NCBI GenBank assembly: GCA_900548635.1
Contig: URLP01000057.1
Location: 1 to 10,195, forward strand
From: an uncultured Megasphaera sp.
GTDB taxonomy: Bacteria > Bacillota > Negativicutes > Veillonellales > Megasphaeraceae
Length of the DNA: 10,195 bases
Reading direction: 5' to 3'
Shown here: positions 1-6,344 of the stretch, one piece after another
Layout: each line of letters begins with the position of its first letter
Numbering within the stretch: the stretch's first letter is position 1
Position numbers and translations under genes: made by a program
The notes under the pieces: generated by a model
What the model saw: the letters and a program-made list of their open reading frames with translations, nothing else
What the model was told of the DNA's origin: nothing
Databases searched by the model: none

Positions 1-1370
1 ATACAAGCGGCAAGATTGAACAGAATAATAACAACATCGTTACAGGCGATACGGTTTACAACGCGTTACAGAATGTCAGCTGGACTGCTAAGGTCAATGG
101 GGACGATGCCAAGATTGTTGCGAAAGACGGAACGTTGAACTTCGTCGATGGCGACAACATCGCTATTAGCGCTGAAAATGGAAACATCAAGATTTCCACG
201 ACGGGTCTGGCAAGCTCTGGGGATCTCTGGACGGCCCGAGTTGGCACTACCGACGTTCGGCCAGTAGACAAAAAAGTCAACTTTGCTGGCAGTGACCATA
301 TTACAGTAACTGGCAGTGATGGTCAGATTACCTTTGCTACGACAGGGTTGGCAGATACGAACTTCACGAATATTACTGAAGAAGGCAACACTTACATTAA
401 GAAACTCGCTAAAGGCGAAGATGTCCATATCAAAGCCGATACCTATACGGTAGGTAATGATGGTTCCGTTACCATGACCTACGTCGATGGCAATGGCAAG
501 CCTGTGGCTGGTGAAGCAACGATTACGGGCATCGCCAAATCGGACCTCACCAATATCACAGAAGGCGGCAAGACGGTCATCAATAACCTTGCCAAAGAAG
601 CTGTGAAAGTTGTCGATGGCACGAACACGAAGGTTAGAGAAGGCACTCTCGACAATGGAAAGATAAAGACATATGCTGTAGACGTCAAGACAGATGGCAC
701 TATTAACAAGGGCGACACCAACATCGTCACCGGCGATACGGTGTACAATGCGTTGCAGAATGTCAGCTGGAAAGCCCAGGTCAATGGGCGCGATGCTAAA
801 ATCGTTGCGAAAGACGGAACGTTGAACTTCGTCGATGGCAACAACATCGCTATTAGCGCTGAAAATGGAAACATCAAGATTTCCACGACGGGGCTGGCAA
901 GCTCTGGCGATCTCTGGACGGCACAGGCTGGCGGTAAGGACGTCAAGGCTGTGAACCAGAAAGTCAACTTTGTTGGAAGCGACCATATCACCGTTACTGG
1001 AACGGATGGTCAGATTAAATTTGAAACTACTGGGTTGGCAGATACGGACTTCACCAACATTACGAACACGGCAGTAACAAAGATTAAGAACCTCGCCAAA
1101 GGTGAAGATCGTCATATCGAAGCGAAGGAATATGCCGTAGATAAGGATGGTTCCGTTACCATGACCTACGTTGACGGCAATGGCAATCAAGTTGCTGGTA
1201 CAGCTAAGATTACGGGCATCGCCAAATCGGACCTCACCAACATCACAGAAGGCGGCAAGACTATCATCAATAAGCTGGCTCAAGAAGCTGTAAAAGTTGT
1301 CAATGGCACGAACACGACGGTTACAGAAGGCAACGATGGAAAGGCCAAGACCTATGCTGTCAACGTCGAC
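1..1370 (+). repeat. 687-bp in-frame tandem repeat in the adhesin passenger
   Basis: Two units sit in exact 687-bp register (229 residues). The segment reading NIVTGDTVYNALQNVSW starts at 33 and again at 720. LNFVDG occurs at 135 and 822, and the SVTMTYVDGNG segment at about 463 and 1150. The second unit loses similarity near 1350-1370. The first 30 bases read TSGKIEQNN, which aligns with TDGTINKGD at the end of unit one, so at least one more unit very likely lies upstream. Confidence 0.93.
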
Positions 1371-3656
1371 AATGCAGCCATTCAGGCGGCAACGGATGTG
1401 ACAGGTGAAAATGGTATCTCCGTTACGAGTGCAGTAGAAAATGGTGTCAAGAAGTACGCCGTATCGGCTAAATTGTCGAATAACTTCGCTATCGACCAGG
1501 CTACTGGAAACATCGACCTGGCTCCGTCCATCGCTGTCGGGAAGACGAATCCTGTTACCATCAACGGTAATACCGGTGAAATCATGGGCTTGTCTAATAA
1601 GACAACAACTGCGGCTAATTTTGCAGATGGCAGTGGCAGAGCTGCTACCGAAGAACAGTTGAAAGAAGTCAACAGCAAAGCAACAGCAGCTAAGACGACT
1701 GTTACCGCAGGCAAGAACATCGCTGTTAATGGGAAATCCGATGAAAATGGCAGTGCGTATACGGTAGCATTGGCAGATGACGTCAGCCTGGGTAACAATG
1801 CAATCCAGCTGAAAGGAACCGATGGCTCCATCAGTGCTAAATCGGGCGGAGCCCAGCTGGCTTTCAACAACAGCGGCTTGACGGTTTCGCAGGCTAAGAA
1901 TGGCTTGACCAATGAAACGAGAATCGATGGAGCTACGATTACGGTTGATGGTGGTGCGGGTAACCAGACGATCATCAACGGTTCGACGGCTCGTATCGGC
2001 AGTGTCCTGGTCAACGGTGGCAGCGGAACGGCTACGATTAGCGGTCTGACTAACCAAACGACGAATTACACCGGTTTTGCAAACGGCAGTGGCCGGGCTG
2101 CAACGGAAGAACAGTTGAAGGAAGTTGCAGGTAAAGCTGGCGAAGCTGTCGAAACGGCTGGCAAAGGCTGGAATCTGACGACTAACGGTAAAGAATCTAG
2201 CAAGACCAACATCAAACCGGACGGCACGGTAGACTTCTCCAGCGGCAATGACAACCTGGTTATCAGCAATGCTGGCGCAAATCTCTCGTTCTCCCTCAGC
2301 GACAATCTCGACCTGACCAATAATAAAGATAAGAAGGGCAGCGTCAAAGTCGGCGAAAATACGGCGTTGACAGATGAACTTCTCCAGGTCGGCAAGGATG
2401 TTTCCCTCACGGCAAGTGCCCTTAACGTAGGCAACTCGTCTCTGACGACAAGTGCCCTCATGGTCGGCGGCTTGACCTACATCAACTCCAGCGGTATCAA
2501 TGCCAATAGCCGGGTTATCTCCAACGTGGCAGCCGGTGTCCTTGGTACAGATGCGGTCAACGTCGATCAGCTCAAATCGGCTATCAGCGGTTCGCAAGTT
2601 TCCATCAAGGCCGGTGATGGCATCAGTGTCGCTAAAACGGGCAACCAATACACAATCAATGTCAATATTGAAGGCGTTACCAATAACCAAGGCAAAGTAA
2701 CGGTTTCGACAGGTGACAGCACTTCGACAGAAAGTGGTTCCGAATCCGGTTCGTCGGGCGCTAAGAAGTTCAAAGTCATGGACCTCATGTATCGGGCAGA
2801 ATCTAATGAAGTTGCTCCAGAAACGACAACAGAGACCGGTAAACCTATGAAAATTGAAAGTATTCCGGAAGATATCAAGTTTGAAGCTGATGATAACCAG
2901 GCTGCCCATGTCGTAAACGGTGAAACTATTAAGATTGCTGGTGATGGTACGAATATCTCGACGAAAGCTAACGTTACTGGAGCAGGCAGCAACAAACTGG
3001 ATACCATTTCCGTTTCTCTGAAACCGGATATTCGAGTCGATAGTGTTACCATCAACAATGGGCCGACCATCAATAGCAGAGGTATCGACATGAACAGCCA
3101 GAAGATCACCAACCTGGCTGAAGGAGATATCTCCGAAACGTCGACAGATGCCGTCAATGGCAGCCAGCTCTACAACACGAATCAGGCCGTCATTGCCAAT
3201 GCGGAAAACATCAATAGCTTGAGCCATTCGCTCAACAAGTTAGACAGCCGCATCAATCGCGTCGGTGCTGGTGCAGCCGCGCTGGCAGCGCTCCATCCGC
3301 TTGACTTCGACCCGGACAACAAGTGGGACTTCGCAGCAGGTTACGGCAACTATGCCGGAGCCAATGCGGTCGCGATCGGCACCTACTATCGTCCGAACGA
3401 AAACACGATGTTCAGCATCGGCGGCAGCTTCGGCGGCGGTGAAAACATGGTCAACGCCGGCGTCAGCTTCAAGCTCGGACAGGGCGGCAGCGGCATCTCG
3501 ACTTCGAAAGTCGCTATGGCCAAGAAAATCAAAGCCCAGGACGAACTCCTGAAAGCCCAGGATGCGAAGATGAAAGAACAAGATGAAAAAATTGCCAAAC
3601 TGGAAGCCCTCGTAGCCCAGCAAGGCGAAATGATTAAACAAGCGTTGAATAAGTAG
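1..3656 (+). CDS. Trimeric autotransporter adhesin (YadA-like, type Vc), 5' end missing
   Basis: The reading frame is open from base 3, so the gene begins before the window; the signal peptide and N-terminal head are not seen. About 1217 codons are present. The product should be a homotrimeric surface fibre anchored in the outer membrane. Visible parts are two copies of a 229-residue repeat (to about 1370), two identical SGRAATEEQLKEV neck motifs (1632-1670, 2088-2126), a third neck GTDAVNVDQL (about 2550), a Ser/Glu-rich linker (about 2713-2762), and the classic neck STDAVNGSQL (about 3143-3175). A short coiled coil (about 3200-3255) then leads into the YadA anchor (about 3255-3485), which starts RVGAGAAALAALHPLDFDPD and ends GVSFKLG. 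Unlike textbook family members the protein does not stop at the last barrel strand. A Gly/Ser linker and six heptads (3528-3653) follow. Passenger DNA is visibly AT-richer than the anchor. The ligand cannot be inferred. Confidence 0.93.
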   Translation, partial: TSGKIEQNNNNIVTGDTVYNALQNVSWTAKVNGDDAKIVAKDGTLNFVDGDNIAISAENGNIKISTTGLASSGDLWTARVGTTDVRPVDKKVNFAGSDHITVTGSDGQITFATTGLADTNFTNITEEGNTYIKKLAKGEDVHIKADTYTVGNDGSVTMTYVDGNGKPVAGEATITGIAKSDLTNITEGGKTVINNLAKEAVKVVDGTNTKVREGTLDNGKIKTYAVDVKTDGTINKGDTNIVTGDTVYNALQNVSWKAQVNGRDAKIVAKDGTLNFVDGNNIAISAENGNIKISTTGLASSGDLWTAQAGGKDVKAVNQKVNFVGSDHITVTGTDGQIKFETTGLADTDFTNITNTAVTKIKNLAKGEDRHIEAKEYAVDKDGSVTMTYVDGNGNQVAGTAKITGIAKSDLTNITEGGKTIINKLAQEAVKVVNGTNTTVTEGNDGKAKTYAVNVDNAAIQAATDVTGENGISVTSAVENGVKKYAVSAKLSNNFAIDQATGNIDLAPSIAVGKTNPVTINGNTGEIMGLSNKTTTAANFADGSGRAATEEQLKEVNSKATAAKTTVTAGKNIAVNGKSDENGSAYTVALADDVSLGNNAIQLKGTDGSISAKSGGAQLAFNNSGLTVSQAKNGLTNETRIDGATITVDGGAGNQTIINGSTARIGSVLVNGGSGTATISGLTNQTTNYTGFANGSGRAATEEQLKEVAGKAGEAVETAGKGWNLTTNGKESSKTNIKPDGTVDFSSGNDNLVISNAGANLSFSLSDNLDLTNNKDKKGSVKVGENTALTDELLQVGKDVSLTASALNVGNSSLTTSALMVGGLTYINSSGINANSRVISNVAAGVLGTDAVNVDQLKSAISGSQVSIKAGDGISVAKTGNQYTINVNIEGVTNNQGKVTVSTGDSTSTESGSESGSSGAKKFKVMDLMYRAESNEVAPETTTETGKPMKIESIPEDIKFEADDNQAAHVVNGETIKIAGDGTNISTKANVTGAGSNKLDTISVSLKPDIRVDSVTINNGPTINSRGIDMNSQKITNLAEGDISETSTDAVNGSQLYNTNQAVIANAENINSLSHSLNKLDSRINRVGAGAAALAALHPLDFDPDNKWDFAAGYGNYAGANAVAIGTYYRPNENTMFSIGGSFGGGENMVNAGVSFKLGQGGSGISTSKVAMAKKIKAQDELLKAQDAKMKEQDEKIAKLEALVAQQGEMIKQALNK
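1587..2126 (+). repeat. Duplicated neck-motif segment, 456-bp spacing
   Basis: An 84-bp segment at 1587-1670 recurs at 2043-2126, exactly 456 bp later and in frame. Both encode GL(S/T)N(K/Q)TT, seven variable residues and then the identical end GSGRAATEEQLKEV. It joins a head-like beta region to the following stalk, the usual role of a neck in trimeric adhesins. The sequence between the two copies differs from what precedes the first, so only the neck module is clearly duplicated. Confidence 0.85.
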
Positions 3657-3732
3657 TTTGAAGTTTGATGTTTGAAGTAGCAGGTATAAAATTTAAGCCT
3701 CCTGCATCAAACATCAAACCCACAACATCAAA
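3657..3732. repeat. Heptamer repeats forming an imperfect hairpin after the adhesin stop
   Basis: Directly after the TAG stop come three heptamers, TTTGAAG, TTTGATG and TTTGAAG (3657-3677). A 13-base arm at 3663-3675 is exactly complementary to 3707-3719, and an inner GCAGG (3680-3684) pairs with CCTGC (3701-3705) around an AT-rich loop. A further partial direct copy (ACATCAAAC) lies at about 3724-3732. No T-run follows, so this looks like a dispersed intergenic repeat rather than a terminator. Confidence 0.7.
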
Positions 3733-3746
3733 CAATAAAGAGAAAA

Positions 3747-3791
3747 GGCCTGTGTCTGATGAAAAGAATCATCAGGCACAGGCCCTTTCTT
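3747..3791. terminator. Rho-independent terminator, probably bidirectional
   Basis: A 16-bp stem pairs 3747-3762 with 3769-3784, with one G-T pair and a six-base loop. Reading plus it is followed by CTTTCTT. Reading minus it is followed by TTTTCTCTTT. It lies between the convergent adhesin and hcp genes and can serve both; the tail is better on the minus (hcp) side. Confidence 0.85.
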
Positions 3792-3801
3792 CATTCATTT
3801 A

Positions 3802-5373
3802 TTAGCCAAGGATTTTTTTGAGGTCGGCTTCCGGAGTGCTGGTCGGGGTGATTTCGAAGTTTTCAACTAAGTAGTTGAGGACGTTCTTCGAAACGAAGGC
3901 CGGCAGTGTCGGGCCGAGGTAGATGTTCTTGATGCCCAAAGAGAGGAGAGTCAAGAGGATGCAGACGGCTTTCTGTTCGTACCAGGAGAGTACGAGAGTC
4001 AAGGGGAGATCGTTGACGCCGCAGTTGAAAGCTTTGGCGAGGGCAACGGCTACCTGGATAGCGCTGTAAGCGTCGTTGCACTGGCCCATGTCCATGAGGC
4101 GCGGCAGGCCGCCGATAGTGCCGAGGTCGAGGTCGTTGAAGCGGTATTTGCCGCAGGCCAGGGTGAGGACAACCGTGTCAGCCGGAGTCTGTTTAACGAA
4201 TTCCGTGTAGTAGTTGCGGCCCGGACGAGCGCCGTCGCAGCCGCCGACGAGGAAGAAGTGTTTGATGGCGCCGGCTTTGACAGCGTCGATGACTTTGTCA
4301 GCAACGGAAAGGACTGTGCCGTGGCCGAAACCAGTCGTGACAGTGGAGCCGCCGTTGATGCCCGTGAAGTGCTGGTCTTCTTTGTAGCCGCCGAGTTCGA
4401 GGGCCTTATTGATGACCGGCGTGAAGTCTTTGTCTTCGCCGATGTGCGTTACGCCGTCAAAGGAAACGACTTCCGTCGTGAAGACGCGGTCTTTGTAGGA
4501 AGCGCGGGGCGGCATGAGGCAGTTCGTCGTGAAGAGGAAAGCGCCCGGGACGTTGTCGAATTCTTTCTGCTGGTTCTGCCAAGCAGTGCCGAAGTTGCCT
4601 TTGAGGTGTTTGTATTTCTTCAGTTCCGGATAAGCGTGAGCCGGGAGCATTTCGCCGTGCGTGTAGATGTTGATGCCTTTGCCTTCGGTCTGTTTGAGGA
4701 GGAGTTCCAAGTCTTTCAGGTCATGGCCGGTAACGACGATGAACGGGCCTTTTTCGACAGTCAGGGGAACCGTCGTCGGGACCGGAGTGCCGTAGGTAGA
4801 AGTATTAGCTTCATCAAGGAGTGCCATGCAGGAAAGGTTGACTTTGCCTGTTTCCATGACGATCGGCAGGAGTTCGTTCATGCCCCAGTCTTCAGCGAGA
4901 GCCGAGAGGCCTTTGACGAAGAAAGCGTTGACTTCGTCGCTCGATTTGCCGAGCATCAGTGCGTGGTAAGCATAAGCTGCCATGCCGCGCATGCCGAAGA
5001 GGATGAGGGACTTCAAGGAACGGATGTCTTCGTCAGCGTTCCAGAGGTTGTTCATGTCGTAGTCAGCAGCCGGGGAAGAAGAAAGTGCTGCGGCTTCAGC
5101 ATGGACTTTGTCGATCATAGCCTGCGTCGTCGTCGTGTTGAAGTTGACGTTGGTGATGGTCGTGAACATGCCTTCGAGGATAACGCGGTACGTGTGAGCC
5201 GTAGCAGCGGCAGTCTGACAGGTACGAGCCAGGCCGACGAGAGCGCCGGTCAATTTGTCCTGGAGACCTGCTTCAGCGGCGGATTTGCCGCAGACACCGG
5301 CACAGCCTGTGCAGCCTGTACCCATAGCAGTCTGTTCACACTGGAAACAAAACATCTGTTTTTCTTTAGTCAT
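3802..5373 (-). CDS. hcp: Hydroxylamine reductase (hybrid-cluster protein)
   Basis: A 523-residue cytoplasmic iron-sulphur protein. Enzymes of this family reduce hydroxylamine to ammonia in vitro and are linked to nitric oxide and nitrosative stress in anaerobes. The N-terminal cluster motif holds C9, C12, C21, C24 and C28. All seven expected hybrid-cluster ligands can be found: H217 (VTGHDL), E241 (HGEMLPAH), C285 (TTNCLMPP), C379 (VGGCDG), C407 (LACGKYRF), C432 (GQCNDAYSA) and E467 (SWYEQKAV). The length is typical of the short class. The start is supported by AGGAGG (5382-5387) eight bases upstream; Met7 is a less likely alternative. The gene stands alone, with no hcr-type reductase beside it in the window. 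A promoter with a possible CRP/FNR-type operator lies upstream. Confidence 0.97.
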   Translation of the reverse strand: MTKEKQMFCFQCEQTAMGTGCTGCAGVCGKSAAEAGLQDKLTGALVGLARTCQTAAATAHTYRVILEGMFTTITNVNFNTTTTQAMIDKVHAEAAALSSSPAADYDMNNLWNADEDIRSLKSLILFGMRGMAAYAYHALMLGKSSDEVNAFFVKGLSALAEDWGMNELLPIVMETGKVNLSCMALLDEANTSTYGTPVPTTVPLTVEKGPFIVVTGHDLKDLELLLKQTEGKGINIYTHGEMLPAHAYPELKKYKHLKGNFGTAWQNQQKEFDNVPGAFLFTTNCLMPPRASYKDRVFTTEVVSFDGVTHIGEDKDFTPVINKALELGGYKEDQHFTGINGGSTVTTGFGHGTVLSVADKVIDAVKAGAIKHFFLVGGCDGARPGRNYYTEFVKQTPADTVVLTLACGKYRFNDLDLGTIGGLPRLMDMGQCNDAYSAIQVAVALAKAFNCGVNDLPLTLVLSWYEQKAVCILLTLLSLGIKNIYLGPTLPAFVSKNVLNYLVENFEITPTSTPEADLKKILG

Positions 5374-5451
5374 GGGGAAAACCTCCTGTATCTTTGGACA
5401 TATAAATGAATGGGTGATTCGTCTTTCGCATCTCTTATCGAGTACACCTAT

Positions 5452-5480
5452 AGTATAGCAGGCTGTGCCGCCGTTTTCCG
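5452..5480 (-). promoter_or_regulatory. Predicted hcp promoter with extended -10
   Basis: On the minus strand TATACT (5452-5457) is preceded by TGC, giving an extended -10 element. At 17-bp spacing the -35 position (5475-5480) reads CGGAAA, which is poor. A weak -35 fits a promoter that needs an activator. Transcription would begin near 5445, about 72 bases before the hcp start codon. Confidence 0.55.
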
Positions 5481-5493
5481 TTGCATTTACAAC
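5480..5493 (-). promoter_or_regulatory. Candidate CRP/FNR-family operator upstream of hcp
   Basis: Minus-strand GTTGTAAATGCAAC is an imperfect palindrome (GTTG and CAAC arms, 10 of 14 bases symmetric). Its centre at 5486.5 is about 41.5 bases before the predicted start of transcription, the classic class II activator position for CRP/FNR-type proteins. The TTG...CAA arms suit that family; HcpR, a family member known to control hcp in other anaerobes, is a natural candidate. The regulator itself is not in the window. Confidence 0.4.
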
Positions 5494-5516
5494 AAATTGA
5501 GAAAAAAGCCGGACTC

Positions 5517-5545
5517 TTGCGAAATCAGCTATTCTAGGGTAAGAT
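5517..5545 (+). promoter_or_regulatory. Predicted sigma-70-type promoter of the PPIase operon
   Basis: TTGCGA (5517-5522), a 17-bp spacer and TAAGAT (5540-5545) form a good housekeeping-type promoter. Transcription would begin around 5552, giving a leader of under 40 bases that carries AGGGGG (5578-5583). A TATAAA at 5571-5576 could be an alternative -10 but lies too close to the ribosome-binding site. Confidence 0.55.
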
Positions 5546-5588
5546 AAACATAACTAATCCTTAATATATGTATAAATAGGGGGAATTC

Positions 5589-6071
5589 ATGATGGCAGAT
5601 AAGAAAACATATGCCGTGTTCCAGACGAATAACGGCGATTTTACGGTCGAACTCTTTGCTGATAAGGCGCCGATTACGGTCGAAAATTTCGTCAACCTGG
5701 CCAAGGACGGCTTTTATGACGGCACGATTTTCCACCGCATCATTGCGGATTTCATGATCCAGGGCGGCGACCCGACGGGCACGGGCTGCGGCGGTTCCAA
5801 GCAGACCATCCCCGATGAATTCGGACCGGGCCTCGATTTCAGCCAGCCCGGTATCCTGGCCATGGCCAATGCCGGTCCCAACACGGGCAGCTCTCAGTTC
5901 TTTGTCACTGTCGTACCGACGCCGTGGCTCCAGAACCATCACTCCATTTTCGGCAAAGTCGTCAAGAATTACGATGTCGTCGAAAAAATCAGCAAAGTGA
6001 AGACGAATTATGCCGACAAACCGCTGGATGATGTCGTCCTGAAGACGGTCAAGATCGTCACGGAAGCATAA
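5589..6071 (+). CDS. Cyclophilin-type peptidyl-prolyl cis-trans isomerase
   Basis: 160 residues, the size of a single-domain bacterial cyclophilin. It should catalyse cis-trans isomerisation of X-Pro peptide bonds and help protein folding. The active-site residues of the family are visible: catalytic R50 in FHRII, F55, M56 and Q58 in ADFMIQGGDP, the ANAGPNTGSSQFF segment (Q103, F104), W113 in PWL, and H117/H118 before SIFGKV. No signal peptide or membrane segment is seen, so it is probably cytoplasmic. Two ATGs are adjacent (5589 and 5592). AGGGGG at 5578-5583 is five bases from the first and eight from the second, so MADKK from 5592 is equally likely. It is the first gene of a four-gene run; the next gene starts five bases after its stop. 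Confidence 0.96.
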   Translation: MMADKKTYAVFQTNNGDFTVELFADKAPITVENFVNLAKDGFYDGTIFHRIIADFMIQGGDPTGTGCGGSKQTIPDEFGPGLDFSQPGILAMANAGPNTGSSQFFVTVVPTPWLQNHHSIFGKVVKNYDVVEKISKVKTNYADKPLDDVVLKTVKIVTEA

Positions 6072-6076
6072 TTTTC

Positions 6077-6343
6077 ATGCTCTATTATACGTATATGGTG
6101 CGCTGTGCCGACCGGTCCCTCTATACGGGCTGGACCCTGGATGTCGCAAAACGGGTGGCTGCGCACAATGGCGGCAGAGGCGCGAAGTACACGCGGTCCC
6201 GTCGCCCAGTGACCCTGGCCTGGTGCCAGGGTTTTGCTACTCAGCACGAAGCGATGCACTGGGAGTGGGAAATCAAGCACTGGCCGAAAGATAAGAAAGA
6301 AGCCTTTTGCAGCCATCCTTTTTCTCTTGCAGGAGATGAGTAA
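6077..6343 (+). CDS. Small GIY-YIG domain protein (UPF0213/YhbQ-like)
   Basis: 88 residues, almost entirely one GIY-YIG nuclease-like domain. The signature is YYTYMVRC followed by LYTGWT (Y6 and Y16 as the two core tyrosines). R25 (AKRVAAHN), the GRGAKYTRSRRPV segment and E63 in HEAMHWEWEIK match the conserved Arg, the basic stretch and the metal-binding Glu of this family. Stand-alone members are presumed DNA-processing proteins; E. coli YhbQ is the usual reference, but a cellular role is not well settled. Its ribosome-binding site (GGAAG, 6062-6066) lies inside the end of the PPIase gene, so translation is probably coupled. Its own last codons contain the AGGAG site of the next gene. Its place between a folding enzyme and two exported enzymes gives no clear hint of function. 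Confidence 0.92.
   Translation: MLYYTYMVRCADRSLYTGWTLDVAKRVAAHNGGRGAKYTRSRRPVTLAWCQGFATQHEAMHWEWEIKHWPKDKKEAFCSHPFSLAGDE
6331..6335 (+). promoter_or_regulatory. Ribosome-binding site that fixes the M48 protease start
   Basis: AGGAG lies in the last codons of the GIY-YIG gene. It touches the ATG at 6336 but is nine bases from the ATG at 6345. The later ATG is therefore preferred, and it also yields a clean signal peptide (MKKWKK). Confidence 0.8.
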
Positions 6344-6344
6344 T

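Noticed and set aside
66..3227. 1053-codon open frame on the minus strand, antisense to the adhesin
   Set aside because: Its product is repetitive because it mirrors the adhesin repeats and shows no recognisable domain. The plus frame has clear neck motifs and a YadA anchor, so this is a codon-use shadow.
3657..3732. Short direct and inverted repeats as a CRISPR array
   Set aside because: The units are only seven bases and have no spacers.
4258..5409. 383-codon plus-strand frame across hcp
   Set aside because: It lies opposite a gene with all Hcp ligands in place, has odd Val/Phe/Asp-rich composition and no domain.
6234..6344. N-terminal extension of the M48 gene to an upstream start at 6234
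   Set aside because: It would overlap most of the GIY-YIG gene and bury the signal peptide; the ATG at 6345 has AGGAG at nine bases.
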